64,000 nt of DNA, taken from the NCBI GenBank assembly GCA_025602905.1, contig JAHLKI010000040.1, positions 1 to 64,000 on the forward strand, in the 5' to 3' direction. The position numbers and the translations under genes were made by a program. Below, in pieces: positions 1 through 10,167 of the stretch. Within the stretch, counting starts at the first letter, position 1. Each line of letters starts with the position of its first letter. Source of the stretch: Phlyctochytrium arcticum (taxonomy: Eukaryota; Chytridiomycota; Chytridiomycetes; Chytridiales; Chytridiaceae). A model generated the notes under the pieces. That model was not told where the DNA came from. It ran no database searches and was given only the letters and a program-made list of their open reading frames with translations.

Positions 1-902
1 ACACCCAGGGGCGAAGGCATCCGTTCGTTTCGATCGGGAGTTTTTGATTTGCGTGATGATGCAGCACCGTTGGGTGCGACAAATCTGCCTCCACGTCGTA
101 GCGGCGACTGATTTTTGGGGGGGCTACCCGCCATGATTGCTCGGATGTGTCCCGGTGAATATGCTTCAAAATTGAAAGAGAGCGAGGTTAGGTGGTGGTT
201 GGGAGGATCTGAGTATTCTCGTCACCTCACTGTGCAGTGCAACCAAGTTACAGGTCCTGGAAGGGGGGGTCATCTAAAATGGCAATTGCGGTCGAAAAAG
301 TGCACACAAATGATGTCATGGCTACAGTTTCCCGCCCGAATTGTCACATCTCTAAACTAGCATACTCATACTTGAACTTCGAGAGGTTTAAGCGCAACTT
401 TACTACATTTTTTGGCCACTGACAGGTCCATATTGATTTCGCAAGTTGAGTTGGCGGAGCGCGTCAAAACTCTGATTACCTCAGCAAGGCTGGTATGTTC
501 ATTTCGGTGAAAAAGGCAGTTGTGTGCTGGGCGTCGCGATCACTATATTTTTTAGATCTCCGCCAGCGTCAAAAGCACTCTCCAGAATCTTTGACCAGCA
601 TTGCTGCTACTGGAAAGCTCCAAAAGATGGCCTACCGGCGCGACATTTCGCTGAACAAGAAGTATGAGTATCAGATTCATTTGTGGTACAAGCTTCTTTG
701 GCGCCATTTTGTAATGGTTACATCGTGCCAAACGAACATGATTGGCTATTATTTCCCTTCTTTTTTTTGCTGCTCCTGAGCAAGAGGCCAGCTGGAGATA
801 AGTATTGGCATTCACACAGATTGTTTTTGGGCCTATATTCTAACTCGGAATCGAAGGTCAAGCCCATACGGTGTATGCGAAAGCCTCAGGCTGCAAGTCA
901 AG
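1..902. other. No gene recognised
   Basis: I see no supportable gene here. Several short overlapping open frames exist on both strands but none has a recognisable domain or a continuation by splicing. A T-rich tract lies near 761-771. The region probably holds the 5' flank and promoter of the gene that starts at 903. Confidence 0.5.
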
Positions 903-3792
903 ATGAGCGACACCGACGCGATTCTCGATAGTCCGCGAGTCTGTGAACTGAAGAGGGTGAAGAGGAAATCACAGCGGGTAGTGCTATATGCTGCTGGATG
1001 TATGAAGTGTCGGTGCAAAGAATCTGGGAACTTCTACGTTCGTGATCTTTCGGATATTGCCTTTTTACAATCGCATGGATCGAAGCTGCATTATGATAGC
1101 AAGGAGAATTGGATTCTTCAAGCAGTCTTCTGTAACAGATGCTTCAAGAGCTTTGCTGAACAGCATCCTGAAAGATTCGGAAGAAGGACATTGGTGGAGG
1201 ACGAGGCTGCTGTGAGCCACCACACTGATGCCGGTACACAAACTGATACTCCTCCCATTACCATTGTCGCAACACTCCCAACTCCCACCCCCAAACCCAA
1301 ACCCATCAACATCAAAGAATCCACCAAGTTATTACGCGAAAACCCTTTCACCTCTCCAATGCCGTTTGCAGCCAGTCTGGAGGAGTTTATCGACCATCTC
1401 GACTCGAACTGTGACCAACTGGCAACCAAGATGGCGACTTTTCTCGGGTTTGAGGCCTCTTCATGGAAAACAGATTTGGGTAGACGAAGGCGCGTGATCA
1501 TGGTGGCGATCGCAATGCAGGCTGCTAGCTTGCTAGACCATACATCCTCAATTAATTATGTCAAACAGCACGTTCTCACCACCTGCAAATCTCTCACTGA
1601 CACAGACAAGGAGCTGTTGTCTGCACTGAACCTGTCATTTGCACCAAGGCACTGGCGGAAAAAGATGATAGTTACCGTGGATCAGAGCAAGGTCGACTTG
1701 GAGGCTAGAGTCGCTAGCGGTGCGGAAGTGATCATTCTCAAACTTGACGATTTTAATCGCGTTCGCGTTCGAGGAAGCCCGGGATCAGCGAACACTTCCA
1801 AGTTCTCAGAAGCATACACCCAGGCTAACCTGGCTGTCAAATTCTATCAGAAGGCTCCACCGAATGTCTCTGAAAACTTTGGTGAAACCCTTGCCCCACT
1901 CCCAAGACCAGAACAGCCTTACATCGACTTCAGTGTCATGTCGGATCCCACCAAAACTGATGCTGAAGACTTTGTTCTGGCTTCGTTGCCCTCATCCACT
2001 CAATACTCATCATCACTCAACTATGTTGACCACTTTTTGGAGTCTTTGGATGACCGAAAATTTCGAACACTTTATCAATTCGACCTTTCAACAAAAGCGG
2101 CGCAATTGAAAGATTTCAAAATTTTCGCTGCCGTCCCCAATAAGATGAAGACCTGGCAGGATGTCCAAACTCTGGTCCAACTCATGATGGATTTTGTCAG
2201 AGAATACCCAAACGGATGCACGTGGGTAGTAGGGGACTACTACGTGTGGGTCAATGTCCTCAAGGTCATTTGGGGGCAGCCAGGGCGGAGTCTCCGGACA
2301 GCGTTGCTCGCGTGGCCGGACGGCATGCATATCGCCCTCAATGCACAGCAAGGTTTGTGGTAACTGACTTATGGTCTGACAAATTATTAACCGAGCGTCT
2401 ATAGCTTTGATTCTTTGGAACTTTGGGCTCTTTATGCCCATTTGGGGTTCCGCTTTCCCAAATTTCACTGTCTCGGTGGTTAAAATGAGGCCGGCAAGGC
2501 GGGTGATGCTTCTCTCGATGATTTTTTTGGCTTGGAATGAATGTCGTCAAGAGATGAAGGCACTGTATGAAGCACGCAAAGACCAAATGACAGATGTGCA
2601 GCGAACGTTTGTAGAGGCATTGCTGCGCGTTTTCGACGAGGACCTACCTATGGCACTTGACGCCGGCAATGTTATGGCATCTGGTGATATGGGAAAATAC
2701 CGTGATGTTTGCACGCGTCTCCTCCCATTCTTTATCAGATACGGGAAAAAGAATTTTGTCAACATCATCCTATACATTCTCGGCAACCTTCATTACTTCA
2801 AGGGTATGAAAAAGGAGGAGGTTTTGAGAGCCCTCCGCAGCTTCCTCCCCTGGGCAAGCTCGGAAGATCTGGTAGTCTTCCACTCCGTTATTCGTGCCGC
2901 CTTGAGACCGTATGATTCGGAAAACTCCGCTGTTGTAAACACGATGTTCATTACCGCTGTATCCGACATTGGGGCATCCGCGTTTTTAGCGGAAGCAGCG
3001 AAGCAGAACAAGCTGGAGAAGGAAAGGCGCATCGCCCACTCGCATCTCATGGGCTCCTTTCCTGCCAGCGATGCATCGCGGGGTACCGCAGCAAGTGGAC
3101 GCGCAACCTATTACAATGAACAGCTCGCCACCATGGCCACGTATGTCACCAAAATATTCGAGCGAGTCATGGCGGTCGACGGGAGCTTTTCAATTCAAGG
3201 CAGTAAGGAGAAGCAACACTCGGCCTCGCAAAAGCTCGTGCCGGGTTACCAGCTGATGAGTGATCACAGTCTCACCGACGCCATGGAGGCTAGTCCTCCT
3301 AAGCGGAGGAAAGAGAATGGAACTTTTTCTTTCGTAAAACCGGCTCCTGGGGTCTTGGCATTTATCTCAGAGAGAATTCTGCCTTTGCCTTTTTGGAGTG
3401 CGGATTTAAACCTTGGTTCCATCACGAAGCTGGAGGAATACCGTGCCTATGATTTTGTCAAGCAGCCCGAAGACCGCCAACCCCGCCAACCAGTCGCCGA
3501 CAATACTCCCAATGCCCCGAACCTTGAAGACCGCCAGCCGCTGGGCGACATTACGCCGAAGCCAAACGCGAGCGCTTCAAAAGTCAAGCCGGATAAGATA
3601 GAGTGGCTAACCGTCGACTCTCCAGTTTCTAAAATCATTCCCGCCTGTCATTGCGATTCTTTCCAGCAAGATCCGTGTGAGCATCTCATGCAAGAGATTT
3701 GCGTAAGGCATTGGAAAAGTTGGGTCACCAATTTGGCTTGCACATCTGGAGAAGTCGAGTTGGAAGACGATGATGGCGATGACGAAGAATGA
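903..3792 (+). CDS. Large uncharacterised spliced protein, about 945 aa
   Basis: Two long open frames are joined by one clear GT-AG intron (2353-2404, 52 bp). Splicing turns the first frame's ...NAQQ directly into the second frame's ALILWNF in phase, giving about 945 residues. The N-terminal 80 residues contain paired cysteines (CMKCRC and, after a spacer, FCNRC) that could form a zinc-binding domain. The middle has GDYYVW and WPDGMHIALNAQQ, with the intron immediately after the second motif. The C-terminal half is helical, with conserved-looking GKKNFV and LGNLHYFKG segments, and ends in an acidic tail. The layout (N-terminal zinc-like domain, large core, acidic end) recalls the DUF6589-type proteins expanded in fungi and invertebrates, often near mobile elements. 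That assignment is tentative. No catalytic function can be named. Confidence 0.7.
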
Positions 3793-4497
3793 GGTGAGAA
3801 TTACCTTTGTAAACTACCTTTCCCACATTTCCTGAACAAAAGATACTTCCAGATCTCAAAGTCATCACTCCTCTGCTTCAACCACCTCACATTTGGTCGG
3901 TCATTCTTCAAGCATTATCTCTTTCTCTCTACCCTTACATCCTTTCACATTCACAATCTGTCACTCTTTTATAATACTTTAATCTGTCCCCTTTATTTCA
4001 GCACTTTTCAGCCCTCTTCTTCTGTTTCACCATCATGTATCAACACAATTTCATTCTTTGCCCCATCAATACTATCTATTGGGGATCTTACCTGCCCCAG
4101 AACTTCGTAAACACCTTCGTGTTGAAGCAACCCGCTTGGCAGATGACTTATATATGTATATTCAGCAACTATTCAACGTTTCAGCCGCCGAGGCGATGTG
4201 CGAAAAAAGTTAGAGACATCTTTGTGGAAAAGGTGGGGGTCAAGACATCAGATGTTACATGATAAAGACAAAATTGTATATCATTTCCATATGAACTTCA
4301 TATACAAAATCATCTTAAAATACTTGTTAAAAATTGTTCCTGCAATCCCGGGCCAGTCGGGAGAAATCTCATATACAAACTTGAAAGAAAAAAAAACTTC
4401 GGGTAAAGACTATACTTCATTTAACCATATCTGGGAGGTCCGTCCTGGGCGAATATATCTGTCCGGATCTGATAACACAATTCATTCAAACCATTTT
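3793..4497. other. Intergenic, no gene recognised
   Basis: Pyrimidine-rich 3' flank of the preceding gene followed by AT-rich sequence. Short open frames are present but show no domain. Confidence 0.4.
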
Positions 4498-4584
4498 CGA
4501 GAAGGCGGGGCGACCATTCTGAGAGGAGCAAAAATTAAAATGCGAGAAGGCGGGGGCGACCATTCTGAGAGGAGCAAAAATTAA
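4498..4584. repeat. Short tandem duplication, ~41-bp unit twice
   Basis: Two nearly identical copies (4498-4538 and 4543-4584) start with CGAGAAGGCGGGG and end with GAGCAAAAATTAA. They differ by one G in the G-run. The copies are separated by 4 bp. No function is apparent. Confidence 0.85.
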
Positions 4585-5768
4585 GGGTGGACTCCAGCAT
4601 TAGCCATTTTACTAGTAAATGTTTTCGTCGCGTTTTTACACCTGCTCTCTCAATTAGTAAAAGCACGTATTATCGTTAACGATGTCAATTTCGGTTGAAA
4701 TTTCAAGCTAAAAAGTGAGCAGCGAGCTCTCATCAAGACGATGAACGTCCTTTGACAGAATTTTGAATTTCTGTCTGGGTAGCGAGCTATGATGGGAACC
4801 AGTTCTGTGGTTACTTTTGACTAAGGCCGCGCACTGAAATGGCTGCAATTCATTGTAGCCACACACCTTGGGCTTATGAACTTCTGAGTCGAATTGGTTG
4901 AAATCAGCAAGCTGAGTTCTGGTGAGTAGACTAAAGATGTGTATTATAAAGCTACGGGACTAAAGGGAATACAGGACTGGTTTACAAGTAGGGTGTGATG
5001 TGGCGCATATGCAGGGATCTAGCTACAGCTAAGCCACAACCAAGACACTGGGAAGCCGTGGGAAATCTCAACGAAAGGCACAAAATAAAATGATACGTCG
5101 AAATACAGAAGTACCTTTGGGAGCAACAGGACAAGATGGATGAACCCAGGAGACCTCTGATACTGTTTTCATAGGGGGGCAAGGACTAATGGCTGTCACT
5201 GGGGATGATCAACCGTAAAACCAATGTTTTCTCCTATAACATTGATGCTAGGGCGTCGCATTTACTGATTGAGTCTCCAATGTACGGAGGACCAGTTGAG
5301 GACCAAGAATCAGGCTCAAAGAACTTCACCCAGATATCATACTGTACTTGCAAGTCGGGATGACGGTCCATTACAATGGCTTCCCCACAGCTAACGCAAG
5401 ATGAATCTTTCCTTTGTGGACCCGCATTTCAGCGGCGTATATTGCAACATTATTTTCAGTTCGAGTGATTATTGTCTTCGTTAACGTATGGTGTTCAAAA
5501 ACAAAATAAGTGGAATGGGTGGGATTCGATCGTGGGACCCCCTTGGTAAAAGGAACGCATCTGCGCCCCAGTTGCACTAACTGCAGGTGGAACAAATGGG
5601 ACCGTCAGTGTGTCTCCATATACCTTTCACAGCCAAACAGCGGAAAAGTCGAAAATAAAAAATATAGCCAATGGAACATACATTTCTCGTCAACACGAAT
5701 ACGATGCGCGCAATGCGAAGGTCTGAATGTTAAAATTGAAGGCGTTAAGGATTTTACATGCTTCTACT
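4585..5768. other. Intergenic, no gene recognised
   Basis: I see no coding sequence that can be supported between the tandem duplication and the MULE target duplication. A run near 5510-5620 resembles the T-arm of a tRNA but does not fold (see rejected items). Confidence 0.4.
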
Positions 5769-5776
5769 AATTGGAG
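5769..5776. repeat. MULE target-site duplication, left
   Basis: AATTGGAG directly abuts the left terminal repeat and is repeated at 33252-33259 directly abutting the right one. One further G also matches, so the duplication may be 9 bp. Confidence 0.8.
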
Positions 5777-5813
5777 GGGAGCGTCTCGGGCGAGGTAATA
5801 TCCGGTTCCAATC
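5777..5813. repeat. MULE terminal inverted repeat, left
   Basis: The 37 bp beginning GGGAGCGTCTCGGGCGAGGT match the reverse complement of 33215-33251 exactly. The following ~25 bp resemble the inner repeat unit of the right end, so the left end looks like a one-unit version of the two-unit right end. Confidence 0.85.
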
Positions 5814-5959
5814 GCTCGCCGGGGGGAGACAACCAAGCCACCTCCGGACCGACAGCTCGGTAACAACGTCGAGACCAAGGAATTCGAAATACAAGTTCAC
5901 AACATATATTGCCAACCAAAAAAGTTTAAACTATCTATTCGCTCTTCTATCTTCTATTT

Positions 5960-7172
5960 CTAGTGCCATTTCCAAACTTGGGTTGTAGTCTGACTAGTAT
6001 AGCCTTCTAATTGAGCTAAGAATCGTTCCATCATCGCTTCAAAAATGGGGTTTGCTTCAAGGTGGTCCTCGAGCTTGAAATGGAAGCTTTGAAGTTGCTC
6101 CACAGCTGCCTTTACGCGGGTTTTGCGGTGGTTCTTCTTGACCTGCGCCGGAGTCACCACAATTTCCCTGACAGGCGCCGTTCCTCGGCCCCAATAAAGC
6201 TCAAATCCCGATTCTTCAAAATCTCCAATAAACCTTTCCCACGCGGCGTCGGTGAAAGTGGTCTCCTCCGCGCACATGTCTTGGTGAAAGAGATGGACAC
6301 ACGGGAGCATATACTGGCGGGAAACATGCAATTGCAGTCGAGGTTGTCGATTTGGGGCACTGGCTTACCCTTTTCGATGCGAACGGCGACCATCATAATC
6401 TGATCGACCACAAGACGTTGTAATGGATGCGGTAACTTTGCTAGAGCAGGATACTGGGCAGTGTGAGTCAAGCGCTTACGGCGGAACGTGTAATCTTGCT
6501 GTGCCGCGTTTTTAGCGTAGCGCTCGTTGACATTCACAATAGTTTTGACCGCCCCACAAAGTGTAGCAGTTGGCTTGCCAACATCCTTTAATTGCTGGTG
6601 GTAGGACTCGAGAGCGTTGGTCGACGTTATCTGCAGGAGCACTGGCGAATGCTGCCTTGCACCCATCGACCAACATTCAAGATGATCCATGTTGGTCCAG
6701 TTTCTTTTAAGATATGTCGCCATATGTGCAGGAGCTCCGGCGATTGCTTCGTCGACCAATTGACGGCAACCGAGGCGGGTCCTCTTATTAAGAGCATGCA
6801 TCATCTTGGCGTATGTCGCACGGTGACTGGTCAAATGCTTCATAAACGTACGCATGACGTGAACCTGGAATAGTGAGCGTCAGTCTCTCTCCTCGTTAGC
6901 CTCTTTCCTGAATGCCACATTATACAAGGAAAAAGCATGCCAAACCTTGCAATAATAAATACGGGGTGTTTCTTCACCAGCTGCCATGCCTGGAAAAGCC
7001 TTCCGGATGCCAAGGTTCTCAATATGAGATTGGTCAATCATCACATTGTTTGGAATCCACTTCTTTCCAGTTTCAGCGAGAACAAGATTTCGCAAGGCAT
7101 TAAGCCCAGAGTACACATCCTCGCCGTTTTCACGCTGAGCAAAAAATTGTCCGGCTGGAACCCAAGACCCTG
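5960..7172 (-). pseudogene. MULE transposase, C-terminal half (downstream of viral insertion)
   Basis: This is the 3' part of a Mutator-like transposase whose 5' part lies at 32115-33002. It contains the second catalytic aspartate (VMIDQSH), a GT-AG intron (about 6870-6948) joining YYCK to VHVMRTF, and the third acidic residue in NALESYHQQ. The C-terminus has a SWIM-type zinc finger, CNC then LPCVH. Within the SWIM finger (about 6333) the frame slips by one base: the first cysteines read in one frame and the LPCVH half in another. Known role of the family: DDE cut-and-paste transposition. The frame at 7172 is closed off by the viral terminal palindrome. With a split and a frameshift it cannot make a full transposase. 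Confidence 0.85.
7168..7172. repeat. Target-site duplication of viral element, left
   Basis: CCCTG next to the element end; the same bases follow the other end at 32115-32119. Taking one copy away restores the transposase reading frame across the site. ACCCTGT is common to both sides, so 5 to 7 bp are possible. Confidence 0.75.
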
Positions 7173-7228
7173 TGTAACAGTGCATATTCCTTATCCCCTT
7201 AAGGGGATAAGGAATATGCACTGTTACA
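7173..7228. repeat. Terminal palindrome, left, 56 bp
   Basis: A perfect self-complementary palindrome centred between 7200 and 7201 (CCCCTTAAGGGG at the centre). It starts TGTAACAGTGCATATTCC and ends with the complement. The outermost flanking G/C pair (7172, 7229) also matches by chance or through the duplication. The same sequence forms the right end. Such an end could fold into a hairpin, or be the replicated form of a closed hairpin telomere. Confidence 0.95.
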
Positions 7229-7290
7229 CTGCCTGGTTTCCTATATGGCTTTTGACCTGGTCATGGGCTAAAATGCCTGAAATCGGGTGT

Positions 7291-7350
7291 ATGATACAAT
7301 TATATGATACAAGTATATGATACAATTGTATGATACAATTATATGATACA
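7291..7350. repeat. 13-bp tandem repeat, left arm
   Basis: Four and a half copies of ATGATACAATTAT-like units (7291, 7304, 7317, 7330, 7343). A mirror copy is at 31937-31996. Confidence 0.9.
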
Positions 7351-7367
7351 TTTCTATCCTATTAATA

Positions 7368-7477
7368 GAATTCTGACCAGATCCAAAATCGAGTCAAATC
7401 CGAGGGCAACCACCCACATCTTGAATCTTTTGACCAGATCCTGACCAGATTCAAAATCGAGTCGAATCCGAGGGCAA
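7368..7477. repeat. Direct repeat ~45 bp, left arm
   Basis: Two copies of a unit containing GACCAGAT(T/C)CAAAATCGAGTC and ATCCGAGGGCAAC, separated by a short spacer. Mirror copy at about 31810-31919. Confidence 0.8.
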
Positions 7478-7479
7478 CT

Positions 7480-8174
7480 ATGCACAGCTATGCACAGCTT
7501 TATGCACAGCTTTTTTCTTAAAAAAATGCAAAAAGCTTCATCCCCTTCCGAAAAAACACAGCTAACACAGCTAACACAGCTTTTTTCTTAGTTTGTAGAA
7601 AAAGTAATGTAAAGTTATAAAGTATAAAAAAGAAAGAAACCGATAAAAAAGCTGTGGTAGCTGTGTTAGCTGTGTTTTTTTGTTAGCGTGACATTCAAGT
7701 TGCGTATTTTTCAGCAAGAAGCTGTGCATAAAGCTGTGTTTTAGTTGTGTATTCTCACCCGCCATCTTGCCTTTGAATCTCACACTAATCTATCAGTATC
7801 ACTTCTGACTCTATGACGTCTGACATTTCGTAGCCAGATCTGGATAGGAAAGACTCTTGCGCCTCTTCATTGCGGCGTGATAATACACAACTTCAACAAA
7901 TAATACACAGCTATGCACAGCTTTATGCACAGCTTCTTGCTGAAAAATGCGCAACTTGAATTTTACGCTAACAAAAAAACACAGCTAACACAGCTACCAC
8001 AGCTTTTTTATCTGCTTCTTTCTTTTTTATACTTTATAACTTTACATTACTTTTTCTACAAACTCAGAAAAAAGCTGTGTTAGCTGTGTTAGCTGTGTTT
8101 TTTCGGAAGGGGACGAAGCTTTTTGCATTTTTTTAAGAAAAAAGCTGTGCATAAAGCTGTGCATAGCTGTGTTT
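7480..8174. repeat. Nested inverted repeat with CACAGCT iterons, candidate origin, left arm
   Basis: An internal inverted repeat pairs x with 15654-x: arms of roughly 270-280 bp (about 7480-7758 and 7878-8174) around a ~120-bp non-repeated centre. The arms carry about 23 copies of CACAGCT or AGCTGTG in clusters of two or three, alternating with A/T runs. No open frame of interest overlaps it. Clustered short repeats in an AT-rich palindrome close to the element end resemble replication origins bound by initiator proteins. The element encodes a helicase of the origin-binding-protein type, so an origin role is a reasonable inference. A few arm positions differ (for example CTTAG versus CTCAG), so this palindrome is older than the giant one. 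Confidence 0.7.
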
Positions 8175-8380
8175 TTTTGTAATAGCACACACATCCCATG
8201 ACTCATCACCCCTTAAGCCCAATGCTGGGAATAAGAAAATGACACTCTTCTTGGCCTTGTCACTTTGGATTGAACCTTCAACCTATTCGTGTATCATTCA
8301 TACATGTGTCGTACATGCATCGTACATTATTAAAAGCTTTCATATTACAATGTCTGTTTCGAATATATTCTATTTTTTGT
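8175..8380. other. Spacer between candidate origin and capsid gene
   Basis: AT-rich, with three short related words CATACATG, GTACATGC and GTACATTA near 8300-8325. It is the 3' flank of the capsid gene. Mirror at 30907-31112. Confidence 0.4.
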
Positions 8381-9631
8381 CTAGACTACATCGACTAGTG
8401 TCGAGATTGCGAGGGTGACATTTTCACAATATTGGAACACCATGCGACAGTTGGTACTAGGTTGCTGTCCTGCTTCGTGGATAGTCGTTATCTCTAAAAT
8501 ACTATCTGTGTTAACAAACGAAAGTGCAGCACTTGAAGCCTCATCAATACTTTGATAGGAATATCCAGCACTAAAAAACTTGTTCTGGTAGTCAGACAGT
8601 GAGGGTAAATCCATTTCACCTACTGCTGACAGGTAGTTGCCTTTAATCTGCGAAATGAGCAACGTTTCTGGATTGGTAGGACTATTGAGGAATCCAGTAG
8701 TACCATTCGGGGTCACTAGATTACCGATTTGGATGAACCACTCTCGAAGCCCTTTAGAAGATGATATTTCGTTCTTGTCAAGTGCAGGATTAGCAAGAAG
8801 GATTTCATCTGTAAACGAGTAATCGAACGCTTTCAAACTTCGAACACCATTCATGTGAATACGGTAAGTTTGACGAGTAGAACCATTACAAGCCAATTCT
8901 TGAGTACTATACCGCGTGTAATCGTAGTACAATTCTTTACCTGAGGCAATTGAGCGTTGAACAGCAAGTTGGAATTCCGGGGGTGGCTGGAACGTAGGCA
9001 CCATGATTGAAACTTCACTGAGTCTCACTTCATCAACTACATTGTTTTTGAATACCTGATTAGGATCACGCAGTACGATGTAGTAGTCTAACGTCTGATT
9101 GGGGAGCGCCCATATATGCATTAACTGATCATTATCCGGGTGGTGTAATCCTAGTGGAAGATGTGTTGAACAACCAGCCACGCTGCTCGTTTCAAAAATA
9201 TTCGTTACACCATATCCAGATAATGACTTTAAAAATGTCTTTTGCGTCTTTGGTAGATACTTATAGACAGTCTTTAGGTATTCTGGGTAATTATCGATCT
9301 TCTGCAATTCTTTCGAACCGATACAGACTTTTACCGATTGGATCAAACCTTCTAAACCGAGACTGGTATTGATGACTGTATTCCCACTAACTGGTTGGCC
9401 ATTCTTGAATACTTGTACTTTGAAATTTAATAGTAGATTCTGCAATTGCAGTGATCTAGATGCATCATGAAGTGAGATTTTAATTGGAGAGGCTTGTCTA
9501 TTCTTTGATGTGAATACGTCCTGACCGATAGGAAACCATTTGGAAATTGATTCTAGGCGAGGATTGGAATATGGTTGGGCAAACCTGGAGGAGCTAACTA
9601 ACCAGTTCTTCGGTACTTGAATATCGGTCAT
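8381..9631 (-). CDS. Probable major capsid protein, intact copy (left arm)
   Basis: 416 residues, no interruption. It starts MTDIQVPKNWLV and ends LAISTLVDVV. Composition is that of an all-beta structural protein, rich in S, T, N and aromatic residues, without signal peptide or membrane segment. It is the longest gene of a four-gene block that also holds a packaging-type ATPase. That context, and the existence of a diverged paralogue of the same length in the core, make a double jelly-roll major capsid protein the best guess. I cannot assign the fold from sequence alone. Conserved between the two paralogues are NWLV.S, QPYSNPR, PIGQ.VF, LQNLL, LGL..IIQS-like and HVWALP-like stretches. It is transcribed towards the element end, behind the coiled-coil and 214-aa genes. 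Confidence 0.7.
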   Translation of the reverse strand: MTDIQVPKNWLVSSSRFAQPYSNPRLESISKWFPIGQDVFTSKNRQASPIKISLHDASRSLQLQNLLLNFKVQVFKNGQPVSGNTVINTSLGLEGLIQSVKVCIGSKELQKIDNYPEYLKTVYKYLPKTQKTFLKSLSGYGVTNIFETSSVAGCSTHLPLGLHHPDNDQLMHIWALPNQTLDYYIVLRDPNQVFKNNVVDEVRLSEVSIMVPTFQPPPEFQLAVQRSIASGKELYYDYTRYSTQELACNGSTRQTYRIHMNGVRSLKAFDYSFTDEILLANPALDKNEISSSKGLREWFIQIGNLVTPNGTTGFLNSPTNPETLLISQIKGNYLSAVGEMDLPSLSDYQNKFFSAGYSYQSIDEASSAALSFVNTDSILEITTIHEAGQQPSTNCRMVFQYCENVTLAISTLVDVV

Positions 9632-9682
9632 GATTGATGCTTTTGGCGTTGTTTACTATATGAAGAAAAAATAAAAAAACAC

Positions 9683-10138
9683 TTATCCGAATATTCCTCC
9701 AAAGTCATCATTTGAAAATTGTGGAACAGGTGTTGCTTTTCGTGTAGCAACTGGTTTCTTTGGAGCAACATTCTTCTTTTTGGTATTCGATGTCGAAGAA
9801 CGTTCTGCTTTTTTAAGTGCTCTTTCTTCTTTCTTTTTTTGCTTTTCTTGTCTTTTTCTATCTTCTAATTCATTTACCAAATCATAGGCATCTTGAATAC
9901 GTTTCCTTTCGTATTGTATTCGTTTCTCTTCATCTCTTTTATGCTGCATTTCTCTTAATTGACGAGTCCGTTCCTTTTGCGCTTTCATCATATTCGCAGT
10001 CTGTTTCTTTTTCTTCACTTCTTGAATTGGCTCAGGTGAAGGTTCTTGTTCAATGGGTTGTTCAATTTCTTGTTCAATTTCTTCTTCAATGGGTTGTTCA
10101 GTTTCGATTGGTAGCTCATTTTCGTTATGGTCCGACAT
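9683..10138 (-). CDS. Basic coiled-coil protein, intact copy (left arm)
   Basis: 151 residues. The first 45 are acidic with repeated EQPIE/EQE words. The middle (about 50-115) is a very charged K/R/E/Q helix, probably coiled coil, and the end has basic AT-hook-like stretches (KKKNVAPKKP) before FSNDDFGGIFG. It lies 51 bp upstream of the capsid gene and 29 bp downstream of the 214-aa gene, in the same direction. A decayed paralogue sits in front of the second capsid gene in the core, so the pair is a conserved module. A scaffold or DNA-binding core protein is possible; the function is unknown. Confidence 0.75.
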   Translation of the reverse strand: MSDHNENELPIETEQPIEEEIEQEIEQPIEQEPSPEPIQEVKKKKQTANMMKAQKERTRQLREMQHKRDEEKRIQYERKRIQDAYDLVNELEDRKRQEKQKKKEERALKKAERSSTSNTKKKNVAPKKPVATRKATPVPQFSNDDFGGIFG

Positions 10139-10167
10139 TGTTAATTGTATTCTACAAAAAAAATAAT

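Noticed and set aside
5505..5610. tRNA-like sequence on the minus strand (GATCGAATCCCACC near a CCATTCCA end)
   Set aside because: The T-stem does not pair (CCCAC faces CCCAC) and no matching 5' acceptor strand is present.
7480..8174. CRISPR array from the regularly repeated CACAGCT words
   Set aside because: Repeats are 7-9 bp with no unique spacers of constant size, and the host is eukaryotic.
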